A program made the translations under genes and the position numbers. From assembly GCA_036927565.1 (NCBI GenBank), contig JAYESD010000004.1, positions 87,114,942-87,178,941 on the forward strand: 64,000 nt of DNA, written 5' to 3'. Below the pieces are notes generated by a model that had not been told where the DNA came from, did no database searches, and saw only the letters and a list, made by a program, of their open reading frames with translations. This document shows, one piece after another, positions 22,355-32,711 of this stretch (positions within the stretch are counted from its first letter, which is position 1; every line of letters begins with the position of its first letter). This stretch comes from Tuctoria greenei (Eukaryota; Streptophyta; Magnoliopsida; Poales; Poaceae).

Positions 22355-22405
22355 AAAGTCCAGGACCTTGCCAAGCAGGTGGCCTCTTGGTTCCAGCGGA
22401 GTTGA
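22355..22405 (+). pseudogene. Element T antisense ORF, last 16 codons and stop
   Basis: The frame that ended at 8374 continues here in the same phase once one target copy is discounted, reading KVQDLAKQVASWFQRS to TGA at 22403-22405. The AKQVASWFQ wording echoes the AEQVASHVLVCFQSW phrase just before the break. Confidence 0.6.
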
Positions 22406-25098
22406 GACCGGCGGCCCCCAGGTGGAGCACCTTGTAACAGGGATGGCCTCTTTGTACAAATAACTATTAATGCATTCGAATTTATGTTTTGGTTGTTGGC
22501 TTGTCTTGTGCTTCTCAATCTGTCGCTCCAAGTCCTTAGCTGCGTAAGGACTTGGGAAATTTTGTTGAGTTCGTTAGTTTTTGAGGAACCAACGATCGCA
22601 CATTTGGCACTGCCAATCTTGTCGTCACTTGACATCCTGCCTATGGAACCCCTGGTAGGTGTGGCTGGGTGGTTGGTCACACCTACCACTTGATCGCAGG
22701 ATGTCTTCGATGGGCCCCCAGCGGAGCGAGGAGTTCGGGTGGATGGCTTTAGTGGAGCCCCTAGCGCCAAACTTTGTCTGAGTCATTAACGGTAGGCCCT
22801 TAGGGTGGTTCCAGAGCTAGCTGCTCTGCCGTTGCCCACCATCATCGCAGAGTCGTCGACGGCAGGCCCCATTGGTGGTGCTGGAGCTGGCTGCTCTGGT
22901 GTCGCCCAACATCGTCGCAGAGACATCAACGACATGCCCCTGGTGTGGTGCCAGAGTTAGATGCTCCGGCGTCGCCCACCATCATCACAGAGACGTCGAC
23001 GGCAGGCCCCTTGGGTAGTGTCGGAGCTGGACGCTCCAACTTAGCCCACCATCATCGCAGAGACGTTGACATCAGACCCCTTGGGTTGTGCCGGAGCTGG
23101 CTGCTCTGACGTCGCCCACCATCATCACAGTGTTACCGACAGCAGGTTCCCTGGGAGGTGCCGGAGCTGGATGCTCCAACGTCGTGCACCACTGATGTGT
23201 TGTTGGTTGACGGCAGGCCCCTTGGGTGGTGCCAGAGCTGGCTGCTCTGACGTCGCCCACCATCGTTGCAGCGTCATCGAAGATAGGCCCTATGGGAGGT
23301 GCCGGAGCTGGATGCTCTAGTATCGTCCACCACCAATGTGTAGTACATTGACGACAGGCCAGTGGTGTACAATTAACACAAGAGAATCCTATTAGAAACA
23401 AGAGCGGGATGGGAGAGTGTACTCATGAATCAGCGCTTGTTGCTGTCTTCGTCGTGCTAGAACATCAAAGGCAAGCCCCTGGGTGGTGCCAGAGCTAGAT
23501 GCTCCGGCATCTCCCACCATCATTGCAGAGTCATCGATGGCAGGCCCCTTGGGTGGTGCCAGAGCTAGCTGCTCCGGTGTCGCCCACCATCATCGAGAGA
23601 TGTCGACAGCAGGCCCCTTGGGTGGTGCCAGAGATAGATGCTCTGGCGTTGCCCACCATCATCGCAAAGACGTCGATGGCAGGCCTCTTGGGTCGAGTCG
23701 GAGGTGGCTGCTCCAGCGTCGCCCACCATCATCGCAGAGATGTCGACGACAGACACCTTGGGTGGTGCAAGAGCTGGCTGCTCTGGTGTCGCCTACCATC
23801 GTCGCAGCGTCATCGATGGCAGCCCCCCTTGGAGGTGCCGAAGCTGGATGCTCCGGCGTCGTCCACCACCGATGTGTTGTACATCGATGGCAGGCCCCTG
23901 GTGTACAGGTACCAAAAGAGGACTCTATTAGAAACAAGAGCGAGACGGGAGAGTGCACTCACGAATCAACGCTTGTTGCTGTCTTCATCGTGCTAGAATG
24001 ATGACAGCGGGCCCCTTGGGTGGTGCCAGAGCTGGCTGCTCTAGTGTCGCCCACCATTGTTGTAGAGTCATTGACGGCAGGCCCCTTGGATGGTGCCGGA
24101 GCTGGCTGCTCTGACGTTGGCCACCATCATCGTAGAGTCATCGATAGGAGGCACCTTGGGTGGTGCCGGAGCTGGCTGCTCTGGCGTTGCCACCATCGTC
24201 GCAGAGTCGTTGACGGCAACTCCCCTAGGAGGTGCCGGAGCTGGATGCTCCGACATTGCCCAGGATGCTCTGACGCTGCCCACCATCATCACAGGGATGT
24301 CAACGATGGGCCCCTTGGGTGATGTGTACCTCGCTGATGCTGCTACAGGTTGTGCCTGAATCGACCTGCTTTGTATGTCCTGCACACACAATAGGGGGGG
24401 CATAATTTTTGTTCGTCAACGATCTTTTCCTACTCTTTAGTTTTGCCATGTCTTAAAGTCCTGGGATGGAACATGAGGTTTGGATAATTCAGTGCGTTAG
24501 CACCTGGGATTCGGCTCCCGCCTTACTCAGGGTGTGATCTTTCTAGCCCTCAGTGCTTAGCTGTAGCACTGGGAGGCAAAGCGTGCATGCTTAGGGTACA
24601 GGACCAGACTAAGCAGGCTGCGCGCTCTGGACCTCCAACTCGGCATAGGCCTTTCGTGGGGGACCATCTGGCACCACAGGGCCCCAAGTATGAGGACATC
24701 CGCGAGATCCCGAAACACCTTGCAGGTACCTCAAACAAGCCCGCCTTTAGCAGGGTTGCATAACTCCACTAGGGGTTATATAGAGAAAAATTCACCAGTA
24801 TCTGAAAACAATATACAAAAACGAGATTAGCTTGATCATTCACAAAATTAACATATAATTAAGTGAACATAAGAGAAAGCATAGGATAAGACAATGATTC
24901 TTTCAAATTGGCATTCATAGGAGGAGACTGGCTTTACAATAAGGCAACAACCCACTCCGGTGGGCAAGGGAGACAGAGTGTTCATGCTTAGGGTACAAGA
25001 CCAAGCTAAACGGCTGAACACTCTGGACCTGTCCCCCCAGAGCTTAGTTGTCCTAAGTGGCGTTCCTTTGCACCATGACACCCGATACTGTCCTACAA
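22406..25098. other. Element T 3' untranslated region
   Basis: On T's own (minus) strand this lies downstream of pol, between the pol stop at 25099 and the antisense ORF. It includes two blocks of 70-bp tandem repeats (about 22795-23360 and 23465-24330) and non-repetitive DNA at 22406-22794 and 24331-25098, in which I see no gene. A phrase near 24586-24620 (GCATGCTTAGGGTACAGGACCA) recurs diverged near 24984-25010. Tat/Ogre-lineage elements are known for long, repeat-rich, variable 3' regions. Confidence 0.6.
22795..24330. repeat. 70-bp tandem repeat with ~536-bp higher-order structure
   Basis: The core GGCAGGCCCCTTGGGTGGTG, then CCGGAGCTGGCTGCTCTG and CGTCGCCCACCATCATCGCA, recurs with a GCCCC landmark at 22866, 22936, 23006 and 23076: period 70. 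About eight units run to 23360. A non-repeat spacer (GGTGTACA, then CTATTAGAAACAAGAGCG) follows at about 23364-23464 and recurs at 23900-24000, 536 bases later, with another set of units between. Single-unit lengths vary by one or a few bases, which produces spurious alanine-rich ORFs in every frame. Confidence 0.85.
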
Positions 25099-26515
25099 TT
25101 ATGCTTCGGGATAGAACTTACAGAGGTGCTCTATGTTCCAAGGGTTGGGGAGGGGCTCTCCTTCTTCTGTGGCCAAGAGGACGCACCCGGGGTAGGATAC
25201 TCGTGTCACTCAGAAGGGGCCCTCCCAGCTGGGGGAGAGTTTGTGAGCCCCTTCTCGAGAAAGTATTTGCCTCAACACCAGATCGCCCGTCTGGAGCTCC
25301 CTACTGCACATGAACCGCTCCTGGTAGCATCGGAGCACCTGCCGGTATCGTGCGTTTCGGATGGTGACATGGCACCTTGCTTCGTCGACGAGGTCGACAT
25401 CTTCGTGTTGGAGCTGGTACTGCGCGGCTTTATCAAATGAAAAAACTCGAAGGGAGCCCACTGCGATCTCTGGGGGGAGAACAGCCTCGGCACCGTACAC
25501 CAAGAACAAAGGTGTTTCTCCTGTGGCCCGGCTGGACGATGTTCGACTGGCCCACAACGCACATGGGAGTTCTTCAACCCATTGGGCACCATGTTTATCC
25601 AAGAAGTCATACGATCGTGTCTTGAGGCCCCTGAGGATCTCAACATTGGCCCTTTCAACTTGACTGTTGCTCTTTAGGTTAGCTACAGACACATAACAAA
25701 CTTGGACGTCGAGGTCTTCGTAGTAGTCTTGGAATGCTGCACTGGTGAACTGGGCCCCGCTATCGGTGATGATCCTGTTCAGGACCCCGAACCTGCAGAC
25801 GATCAACTTGATGAACTTGACTGCGGATTCCTTGTTGATGTTGACCACTGGGGCTACCTTCGACCACTTGATGCTCTTTTCTACAGCGACGTAGAGGAAC
25901 CAGTACCCTCCAGCTGCCTTGGGGAAGGGTACCAGAATATCCAGCCCCCAGACCATGAATGGCGAGGAGGGTGGGATCATCTGCAGTGTTTGTGCCGGAG
26001 TGTGAACCTGCTTGGTGTGAAACTGGCACACCTTGCACCTTTTTCACCAGCTTGACGACATCTTGGAGTGCCGTTGGCCAGTAGAAGCCATGTCGGAAGG
26101 ATGTACTGACAAGTGTGCGGGAAGCAACATGATTCCCACGCTCTCCTTCGTGGATCTCTGCGAGCAAGTCGCAACCCTCCTCCTGAGTTATACACCGCAA
26201 TTGGATGTCGTTGGTGCCACACCAGCAGAGGCCTCCTTCTATCAGCATGTAGCGTTTTGACTTCCTTACGATCCACTCAGCGGATACGTGTTCCTTCGGA
26301 AGGATGTTGTCTTTCAGGTAGTCTTGAATCTCCATGATCCATGCATCTGGACTCTCCTGAGCTTCTGGATCTTGGGCGTCGGGTAATCTGAGGTCCCATG
26401 TGACGCACAAGAACCTTGATGGGCCCCATGGTTGCAGGGTTGCCGAAGTCGCTAGTTCCGAGGTGTTGGGCTCACCTTCTACATTAGACATTGCGGGCCT
26501 CATGGTTGGTCGCAC
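25099..26515 (-). pseudogene. Element T integrase (Tat lineage), broken
   Basis: On the minus strand, from the RNase H side: LPKEHVSAEWIVRKSKRYML, then the zinc-binding part (EIHEGERGNHVASRTL, FYWPTALQDVVKL). A frameshift near 26050 separates it from CQFHTKQVHTPAQTLQMIPP. The core has WGLDILVPFP (Asp), IITDSGAQFTS (Asp) and SNSQVERANVEIL (Glu), so the D-D-E triad is present. A TGA at 25210-25212 interrupts the C-terminus, after which the same frame continues to WNIEHLCKFYPEA and the natural stop at 25099-25101. It has no chromodomain, as expected outside the chromoviruses. Confidence 0.8.
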
Positions 26516-27120
26516 TAATCTCCTGCCAAAGACATCTTGTGGAACTGGGCCCCAGTGGACGCCATAGTTGACAAGGCGTTGGCGATGGAGTTGTCGGCAC
26601 GCGGCACGTGGCAGAGGTCCAAAGCCTCAAAACTAGCTTCTAACTTCTTAACGTGCAGCAAGTACACTGCGAGCTCAGGGTCCTCAAAACTAGCTTCTAA
26701 CTTCTTGACGCGTAGCAAGTACGCTGCGAGCTCAGGGTCATTGCAGCAACATTCTCCCCGGACTTGCTTGATGATCAGCTGGGAGCCTCCCTTGACCAGC
26801 ACCCGTTGGACATCGAGACCCTGCACAGCTGTTAGTCCAAACATGAGGGCCTCATACTCCGCCATGTTGTTTGTCGCCTTGAAGTCAAGGTGTACCGCAT
26901 ACTTGGACTGCTCCCCTATTGAGGAGGTGAGCAATACACCAGCTCCGGCCCCTTGCTTCCACAATGATCTATCAAAGAATAGTGTCAAGTCGGGTCCGGT
27001 GAGCGCTAGAGCCCTGGGCTCCGGCTCGCTGACTTCCAGGCCCTTTGGGTTGCTTGGTGAGGAAGTCCATTCAACAACGAAATCTGCTAGTGCTTGGCTC
27101 TTGATTGCATGTCGCGGCAA
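26516..27120 (-). pseudogene. Element T second (archaeal-type) RNase H, active site altered
   Basis: Minus strand. LTLFFDRSLWKQGAGAGVLL gives the first Asp, NNMAEYEALMFGL the Glu, and RADNSIANALSTMAS the last Asp. The usual KGDSQL third catalytic Asp is Gly (VLVKGGSQLIIKQVRGE). The sequence after this holds an in-frame direct repeat of 19 residues (DPELA(A/V)YLL(R/H)VKKLEASFE), encoded near 26630-26745. A second RNase H after the ordinary one is characteristic of Tat/Ogre elements. Absence of the Asp predicts an inactive enzyme. Confidence 0.75.
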
Positions 27121-27870
27121 GTAGTCGAGCTCGAACTACGCCAATTCTGCCATCCATTTGGTGATGTTGCCAGTCGCGTTGGGACCACGGAGCACTGCCC
27201 CCAGTGGGAATGTGGTCGCCACTGAGACTCTGTGTGCTTGAAAGTAATGGTGGAGCTTCCTCGACGCAATTAGCACTACATACAGTTACTTGTGCACTTC
27301 AAGGTACCTTGTTTTTTGTTTCATGTAGGACTTCATTGATGAAGTAGAGGGGGCGACGGATAGTTCGGACCCTCCTCGGAGAATCCAATGCACCTTCTTC
27401 TATCTCCTTCGGATCCAGAGACTCCGCGTTCCCTGAACCCGGGACATCCTCTGGGGGCTGGGACCCATAGGCTTCTTGATCTCCGAGGCCCCCTAGTGGA
27501 CCCGGCTACCCTTTGGGGGCTGGGACCCGGAGGCATCTTGGTCGTCGGGGCCCCCTGCAGCCTCCAAGCTTTGGGACCGACATCAGTAGTAGGGGCCCCG
27601 TTTGTCTCTTGAGGTTGCGGATACCAGGTTTCTCCGCCACCAAGACCATGCTCACTACTTCTGTCGTGGCGGCGATGTAGAGGTACAAAGGCTCCCTGGA
27701 CTCCGGGGGCCACCATGATGGGTAGCGACGTGAGTTGTTGCTTTAGTTCATGGAATGCCTTTTCTGCCTCCTATGTCCTGACGAAAGGTCCAGCCTGGCG
27801 CAACAGTTTGAAGAACGGGAGGGCTTGTTAAGCCAGTCTAGAGATAAACCAACTCAGCGCTACCAAGCAT
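27121..27870 (-). pseudogene. Element T first RNase H region with low-complexity expansion
   Basis: On the minus strand a frame near 27506-27688 opens with YLYIAATTEVVSMVLVAEKP, the start of a Ty3 RNase H. Instead of the expected domain, a GC-rich stretch with repeated GGGGGCTGGGACCC on the plus strand (near 27451 and 27512) follows in several short frames. A remnant (ITFKHTESQWRPHSH type) lies near 27090-27270. I read this as a decayed RNase H with a local GC-rich repeat expansion. Confidence 0.5.
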
Positions 27871-28640
27871 CCTGCAAGCTTCTGTACGTCTTTGACGCGG
27901 GCTGAAGGCCGCATCAGCTCTACTGCCTTGATCTTCTCGGGTTCATCTCAATCCCTCGGTGTGATACCAAGAAACCATGGAGCTTCACAACTTTGACTCC
28001 GAACACACACTTGTCAGGGATAAGCTTTGTGCGTGTGGTCCGCAATCTATTGAATACTAGGGCGAGGTTGTGTAACAATGATGTATGTGTTTGTATTTTG
28101 ACAATGATATCATTGACGTAGACCTCTACCAGGTCCCTAATGAGGTCCCAAATGTTTTATGCATGGCACGTACAAAAGTACGAAGGGAATTCTTAAGACC
28201 GTAAGGCATGGAGACATAGCAGTAGAGGCCATCTACAGTTATAAATGTGGTATGCTCTTCATCCTCTCTAGACATGAGGATTTTGTGGAACCCTGAGTAA
28301 GTGTCTAGAAAGTAGAGCAAGTCGCATCCCAAAGTTGAATATACGATTTGATCTATCCTAGGGAGAGGGAAAGGATCTTTAGGACATGCCTTGTTGAGGT
28401 TGGTGTAGTCAATGCACATCCGAAGCTTCCCAAAAGCTTTGGGGACAATGACAGGATTCAACAGCCACCTGGGATGATGGACTTCCCGAATGAAGCATGT
28501 GTCGAGCAGCTTCTTGATCTCTTCACGGATGAAGTTTTGCCGCTTGATGGATTGCTTTAGTGGCCTCTGCTGTGCTGGCCGGGCATCGGGGTAGATCTTC
28601 AGGTGGTGTTTGATCACCTCCCTTGGGATGTCGGGCATCT
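27871..28640 (-). pseudogene. Element T reverse transcriptase, catalytic Asp changed
   Basis: The minus-strand frame 28638-28126 holds RT blocks: HHLKIYPDARPAQQRPLKQS, KLRMCIDYTNLNKACPKDPF, YFLDTYSGFHKI and VSMPYGLKNSLRTF. Past a stop at about 28126 the catalytic box reads EVYVNDIIVK (near 28100-28130): Tyr-Val-Asn-Asp instead of Tyr-Val-Asp-Asp. Downstream KCVFGVKVVKLHGFLVS matches the usual FGV..G.FLGF-type block. The Asn would remove one of the two metal-binding aspartates. Confidence 0.8.
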
Positions 28641-28779
28641 GAGACGGTTACGAGGCAAATACGTCGACATTAGCTCGTAGGAAGGCGATGAGCACCAATT
28701 CCTGCTTGCTATCTAGACTACCCGCAATGCGGGTTGTCTAGGCAGCATCAGAGTTGATCTGGATAGTCTTGATGGGTAC

Positions 28780-29440
28780 ATCGTCGTGGTCGGAGGGCTA
28801 CACCCGTGGTGCAGCGGTGTGATCACGCACACGTAAGCTCGACGAAGGCTGACTAGGTCCAGCACCGCTGGGGGTAGGTGCTGGTGCTGCTACCAATGCT
28901 TGGAGCTCCTCCGAAGCAAACATCGCTGCCGTGCGATCTCCGTATATCTTGAGGATGCCGGAGGGAGTCGACATCTTAAGGACGAGGTAGTCGTAGTGGA
29001 CTACAACCATGAATCGGTACAGGGCTAGCCTACCGATGATGGCGTTGTAGGGGAGGCTGACCTCCGCAACATCGAATAGGATATTCTCTGTCCTGAAGTT
29101 CTCGGGCATCCCGAGAGTGACCCTGAGGTGGATGTTGCCATATGGAATAATCTTCCCTGGCCCTACCACTCAGAATGATCTTGACGGGGCGAGCCTGGAC
29201 ACGGGGATCTTCAGCTTGTCGAAGGCTGCACAACTGATGAGGTTGAGGCCGACCCCGCCATCTATCAGGACTTGGTAGAACTTGATGTTGACGATGGTGG
29301 GGGTGACAGGAGGGGCAGTGCTTGGCTCTCGCCATGTTCTTGAGGCAGTCAGAGGTGTCGAAGCTGATCGGCGTCTCCATCCATTTGTGATGCGGCTTGG
29401 AAGTCGACCGACGAGGACGTCGGTGTTCTAAGAGGGGAGG
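28780..29440 (-). pseudogene. Element T protease region
   Basis: Minus strand. The block VGPGKIIPYGNIHLRVTLG through NILFDVAEVSLPYNAIIGRL and HYDYLVLKMSTPSGILKIYG (29169-28798) is the C-terminal half of a Tat-type retropepsin. Just upstream, in another frame, FYQVLIDGGVGLNLISCAAF holds the active-site D-G-G. A frame break near 29170 separates them. T's gag and its 5' LTR, which should lie beyond 29440, are absent. Confidence 0.7.
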
Positions 29441-29446
29441 ATTGTG

Positions 29447-29640
29447 ACATCATACCTGGAATGGATTGACTAAAGAAGCACGATGGAATAATTTATTATG
29501 CCACCAAGACTGTACAATTGAAAATGATGGAGTCAATCCTAAAAATTTATGTGTCACAGTAACCGTCAGAGAAACAAGGCTACATATTCGGCAAAAAATC
29601 GGCAACGTGTTCAAGAACCTAGCTTTGTGTGATGTGTGCC
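29447..29640 (+). pseudogene. Protease-region scrap of another Ty3 element, fused to element D
   Basis: Near 29452-29520 the plus strand reads DIIPGMD, stop, LKKHDGIIYYATKTVQL: the second protease block of a Ty3 element, with wording different from the family A/B/C version (RKHNGVIECA or IEXAT). It passes near 29600-29640 into family-A-type integrase sequence. Either D is a chimera or two deletion ends have been joined here. Confidence 0.55.
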
Positions 29641-30720
29641 AATGAGTCAAGCCGGAACACCAAAGGCCAACCGGATTATTGCAGCCATTAAAGATTCCAG
29701 AGTGGAAGTGGGTAGAGATTGGTATGGACTTTATAGTTGGTTTATCGCGTACTCAGTCCATTTATGACTCAATATGGGTAATTGTGGATCGGTTGACAAA
29801 ATCAGCCCACTTTATTCCCGTCAAGACCACCTTTAACAGAGAGAAATTGGCGGAACTATATATGGGAAGAGTAGTATGCTTGCATGGAGTTCCAAAGAGG
29901 ATATTTTTGGATAGAGGTTCTCAATTTACCTCCAGGTTTGAACAGAAATTGCATGAAGCATTGGGAACAAGGTTGAATTTCAGTCCAACATATCACCCTC
30001 AAACGGATGGACAAACCGAGAGGAAAAACCAGATTTTGGAGGATATGTTAAGAGCTTGTGCTTTAAAGCATGGGAAAAGTTGGGACAAGAGTTTGCCATA
30101 TGCAGAATTTTCATACAACAATAGTCACCAAGCAAGTTTGAGGATGTCACCATATGAAGCATTGTATGGAAAGAAGTGTAGGACACCTTTATTCTGGAAC
30201 GAGACAGGGGAAAATCAAGTATTTGGACCCGAGGTGTTGCAAGAAGCTGAGAAACAAGTTCAGATTATTCGGGAGAACTTGAGGGCCGCTCAATCAAGGC
30301 AAAAAGGCTATGCGGACAATAGGAGAAGGAAATTAACCTTTGAAGTGGGAGACTTCGTTTACCTCAAGGTGTCACCAATGAGGGGTCATAAGAGGTTTAA
30401 CATAAGAGGAAAGCTAGCACCTCGGTATATTGGACCATTCAAGATTTTGGACAAAAGGGGAGAAGTAGCGTATAAATTGGAGATGCCAGCTCATCTTTCA
30501 GAGGTTCATGATGTATTCCACGTTTCCAAACTCAAGAAGTGTTTGAGAGTACCGGAAGAACAAGTACCAATGGAATAATTGGAATTAGAGGCAGATTTGA
30601 CTTATGCCGAGCAACCGGTAAAAATCTTGGAAACCAAGGAGAGGGTCACAAGGAACAAGACCATTAGATGGTGTAAAGTGCAATGGAAGCACCATACAGA
30701 AAAATAAGCAACATGGGAGC
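29641..30720 (+). pseudogene. Element D integrase and chromodomain, mostly open
   Basis: A frame from 29679 to 30578 (299 residues) holds MDFIVGLSRTQSIYDSIWVI, RIFLDRGSQFTSRF, YHPQTDGQTERKNQILEDML (D-D-E triad complete) and the C-terminal GDFVYLKVSPMRGHKRFN barrel-like segment up to EVHDVFHVSKLKKCLRVPEE. TAA at 30576 ends it where A has GAA. Beyond, the chromodomain reads LTYAEQPVKILETKERVTRN, WCKVQWKHH, then loses about 50 bases of its C-terminus near 30728. Upstream, the zinc-finger end has TGA at the same CAA-CGA position as in element A. Confidence 0.8.
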
Positions 30721-30745
30721 TAGAAGACGAGGGCGAGATTCATTT

Positions 30746-30757
30746 TAAGGGGGGTAG
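30746..30757 (+). other. Polypurine tract of element D
   Basis: AAGGGGGGTAGG lies two to three bases before the LTR start at 30761; same motif as in B (13866-13877) and C (19469-19480). Confidence 0.7.
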
Positions 30758-30760
30758 GTT

Positions 30761-31400
30761 TGTAACACCCTCATTTTCATGCATCATGCCCTGCATACAT
30801 TCATATATGTGCCTAACATTAATCCACATAAAAAGGAACAAGTTTATATTGAAATTAGAGTTAAAACGCACTTACGAATTCTGGAAAGTGCGGACTAGTC
30901 CGATTTTGGTGCGGACTAGTCCGATTTCTCTCTGACCTCGTTCGGACTTGTCCAATTTTAGGCTAGACTTGTCTGTTTTTCCCCTCTGGATAAGTTAGAA
31001 CTTGTCCGATGTCCAGTCCGTACTTGTCCGATTTATCTTCGAACAACTTTGGACTAGTCCGACCCTTTTTGGACATGTCCGATAAATTGCGACTCCAAAT
31101 TGATCTTTTATTTCATGACTTGTTTCTTTGGTTTTACATTATGTGGTCCTAGGGACGTCGTGCCTAACTCTTTTAGAGCCCATGTGGGACTCTAAACTGG
31201 CCTCTACTCACCCCCCAAACTCGAAATCCATCTAACCCTAGCCTCCACCTTTATATAAACAACCCCACCCCTTGGCTTGACATCTATTTGCCACTTTTCC
31301 ACCACACCCAAACCCTAGTTCGTGGAGAGCCACCATCAAGGAGGGAGGAGAAGATCCCAAGCAAGAAGGAGAAGAGGAGGAAGCGAAAGAGGATCAAGAT
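30761..31400 (+). repeat. LTR D, first part
   Basis: It contains two adjacent perfect palindromes CGGACTAGTCCG (30891-30902 and 30912-30923), further variants to 31085, and TATATAAA at 31252-31259. Relative to LTR A it lacks part of the palindrome array (jump near 30950). It stops at GGATCAAGAT, where S1 begins. Confidence 0.85.
31396..31400 (+). other. Target-site duplication AAGAT, left copy (S1)
   Basis: AAGAT precedes S1 and is repeated at 41241-41245, after its end. The LTR D text reads on smoothly when one copy is removed. Confidence 0.9.
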
Positions 31401-31494
31401 TGTAAGACCTATGTGTGCTGAATACATTGGCTTGTAGTGAATACACTTGGCTTTGATGATAAAAGTTTTTAAATATCACCAAAGCACCTTTTTA

Positions 31495-31925
31495 TCAAGG
31501 TCCGACTCTAGCTCTGAGCTACAGCAAGGTCCGACGGTAGGTCCGGATTGGTTTGGGTAGCTCCGGTTACGTTCAATGCTAGGTCCGACTTCTTGGTAAG
31601 GTCCGACCAGCTTTGGTAAGCTCCGGTGAGCTTTATTTTTAGCTCCAGCATGTCTTTGATAGCTCCGGCATGTCTTTGATAGCTCCGGCATATATTTGAT
31701 AGCTCCGACATGCTTTTTCTAAGCTCCGAGTTGATTTTTCTAGCTCCGGCTTTTGGGATTACTAGTTCCGACTAGTTCTGGTTAGCTCCAGCGCTAGGTC
31801 CTGCTAGTTTTGTAAGCTCCGGCGGGAGCTTGGTTGTACTAGTTTTGGTAAGCTCAGGCGCTAGGTTCTACTAGCTCTTGTTAGCTCCGGCTCAAGCTCC
31901 GGGTTGCTCTGGCAAGGTCCGGAAC
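31495..31925. repeat. AGCTCCGG / GGTCCGAC repeat field in S1 LTR
   Basis: Short motifs built on TCCGG or TCCGAC recur every 10-25 bases, with one 20-base unit in direct tandem. The same field is in the 3' LTR (39437-39850); a shorter version is in S3 (51405-51510). Position in the upstream LTR suggests U3 regulatory repeats. Confidence 0.7.
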
Positions 31926-32703
31926 TTGACCGAAGTGCTTCTGCTTTTCATTTGCAATGTTTCGTACTTGCTTTACATGATTGGAAAGATTGCTTAGTAT
32001 TCATTTGCTAAGTTTTTGGTGAGTTTTGGATGATATGGCTGATATCATTTTGCTATATTTTGCAACATGCTTACGTGAGGTTCTCACGTAAGGTGTTGTG
32101 TTCGGAACTAACTTGAGTCAAGTCGAGGACTTGGGCTCGTATGGATTGGTTGTTTATTCATGTGCAGGTGTTGCTTGAGTTCAAGACATGGCTGGTGACG
32201 GGATCCATTGGACTAGTCCCAGGGAGGAGATGAGGTTCCAACAACCAAGTTCGGGAGGAATTGTGGTTGAGCTGATCAGGAGGTTGCGCAACATGATTGA
32301 ATCAAGAACAATGCATATGAAGGTATCGTGGACGTCATTGGAATATGTTTGCACGTATGCAAGGAGTGCATGGACGTGGCTACATGGTTCCGAGATGTGA
32401 TGAAGAGATGTGGACGTAAAGGATTGGTCGGAAAGGTCCAACCGACTAGGTTATGGACTCAGGCTGCGGCTGAGTCGGGTTTGACTCAAATATGGAAAGA
32501 TTTGAGTTGGTTATGATAGGATTTCGTGTGGGTCATGAATTTGAGTTGTTTAGGAATGTGGGATACATTCCTAAGGTGTTTGGAAGTCTTAAGATTGCTT
32601 CTATCTGCGTATAGAAGAATCTTGAGCAGTTATGGAAAGTTACGATTCGTGATCTGAGTAGGATTGGAGTCCTAGTTGATATTGGGTTGGCCTAAGGGCT
32701 GGT

Positions 32704-32711
32704 TATATAAG
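32704..32711 (+). promoter_or_regulatory. TATA box of S1 5' LTR
   Basis: TATATAAG is followed by CAAGGGAG. Equivalents are at 40626-40633 (3' LTR), 52315-52322 (S3 5' LTR) and 58650-58657 (S3 3' LTR remnant). Confidence 0.6.

Noticed and set aside
23066..24403. Several overlapping alanine/serine-rich ORFs on both strands
   Set aside because: They are the 70-bp tandem repeat read in different frames. The unit is not a multiple of three and single-base indels switch frames, so no one protein is encoded.
27333..27716. Proline/glycine-rich 127-codon minus-strand ORF
   Set aside because: Low-complexity GC repeat within T's decayed RNase H; only its neighbour frame shows a real RNase H start.
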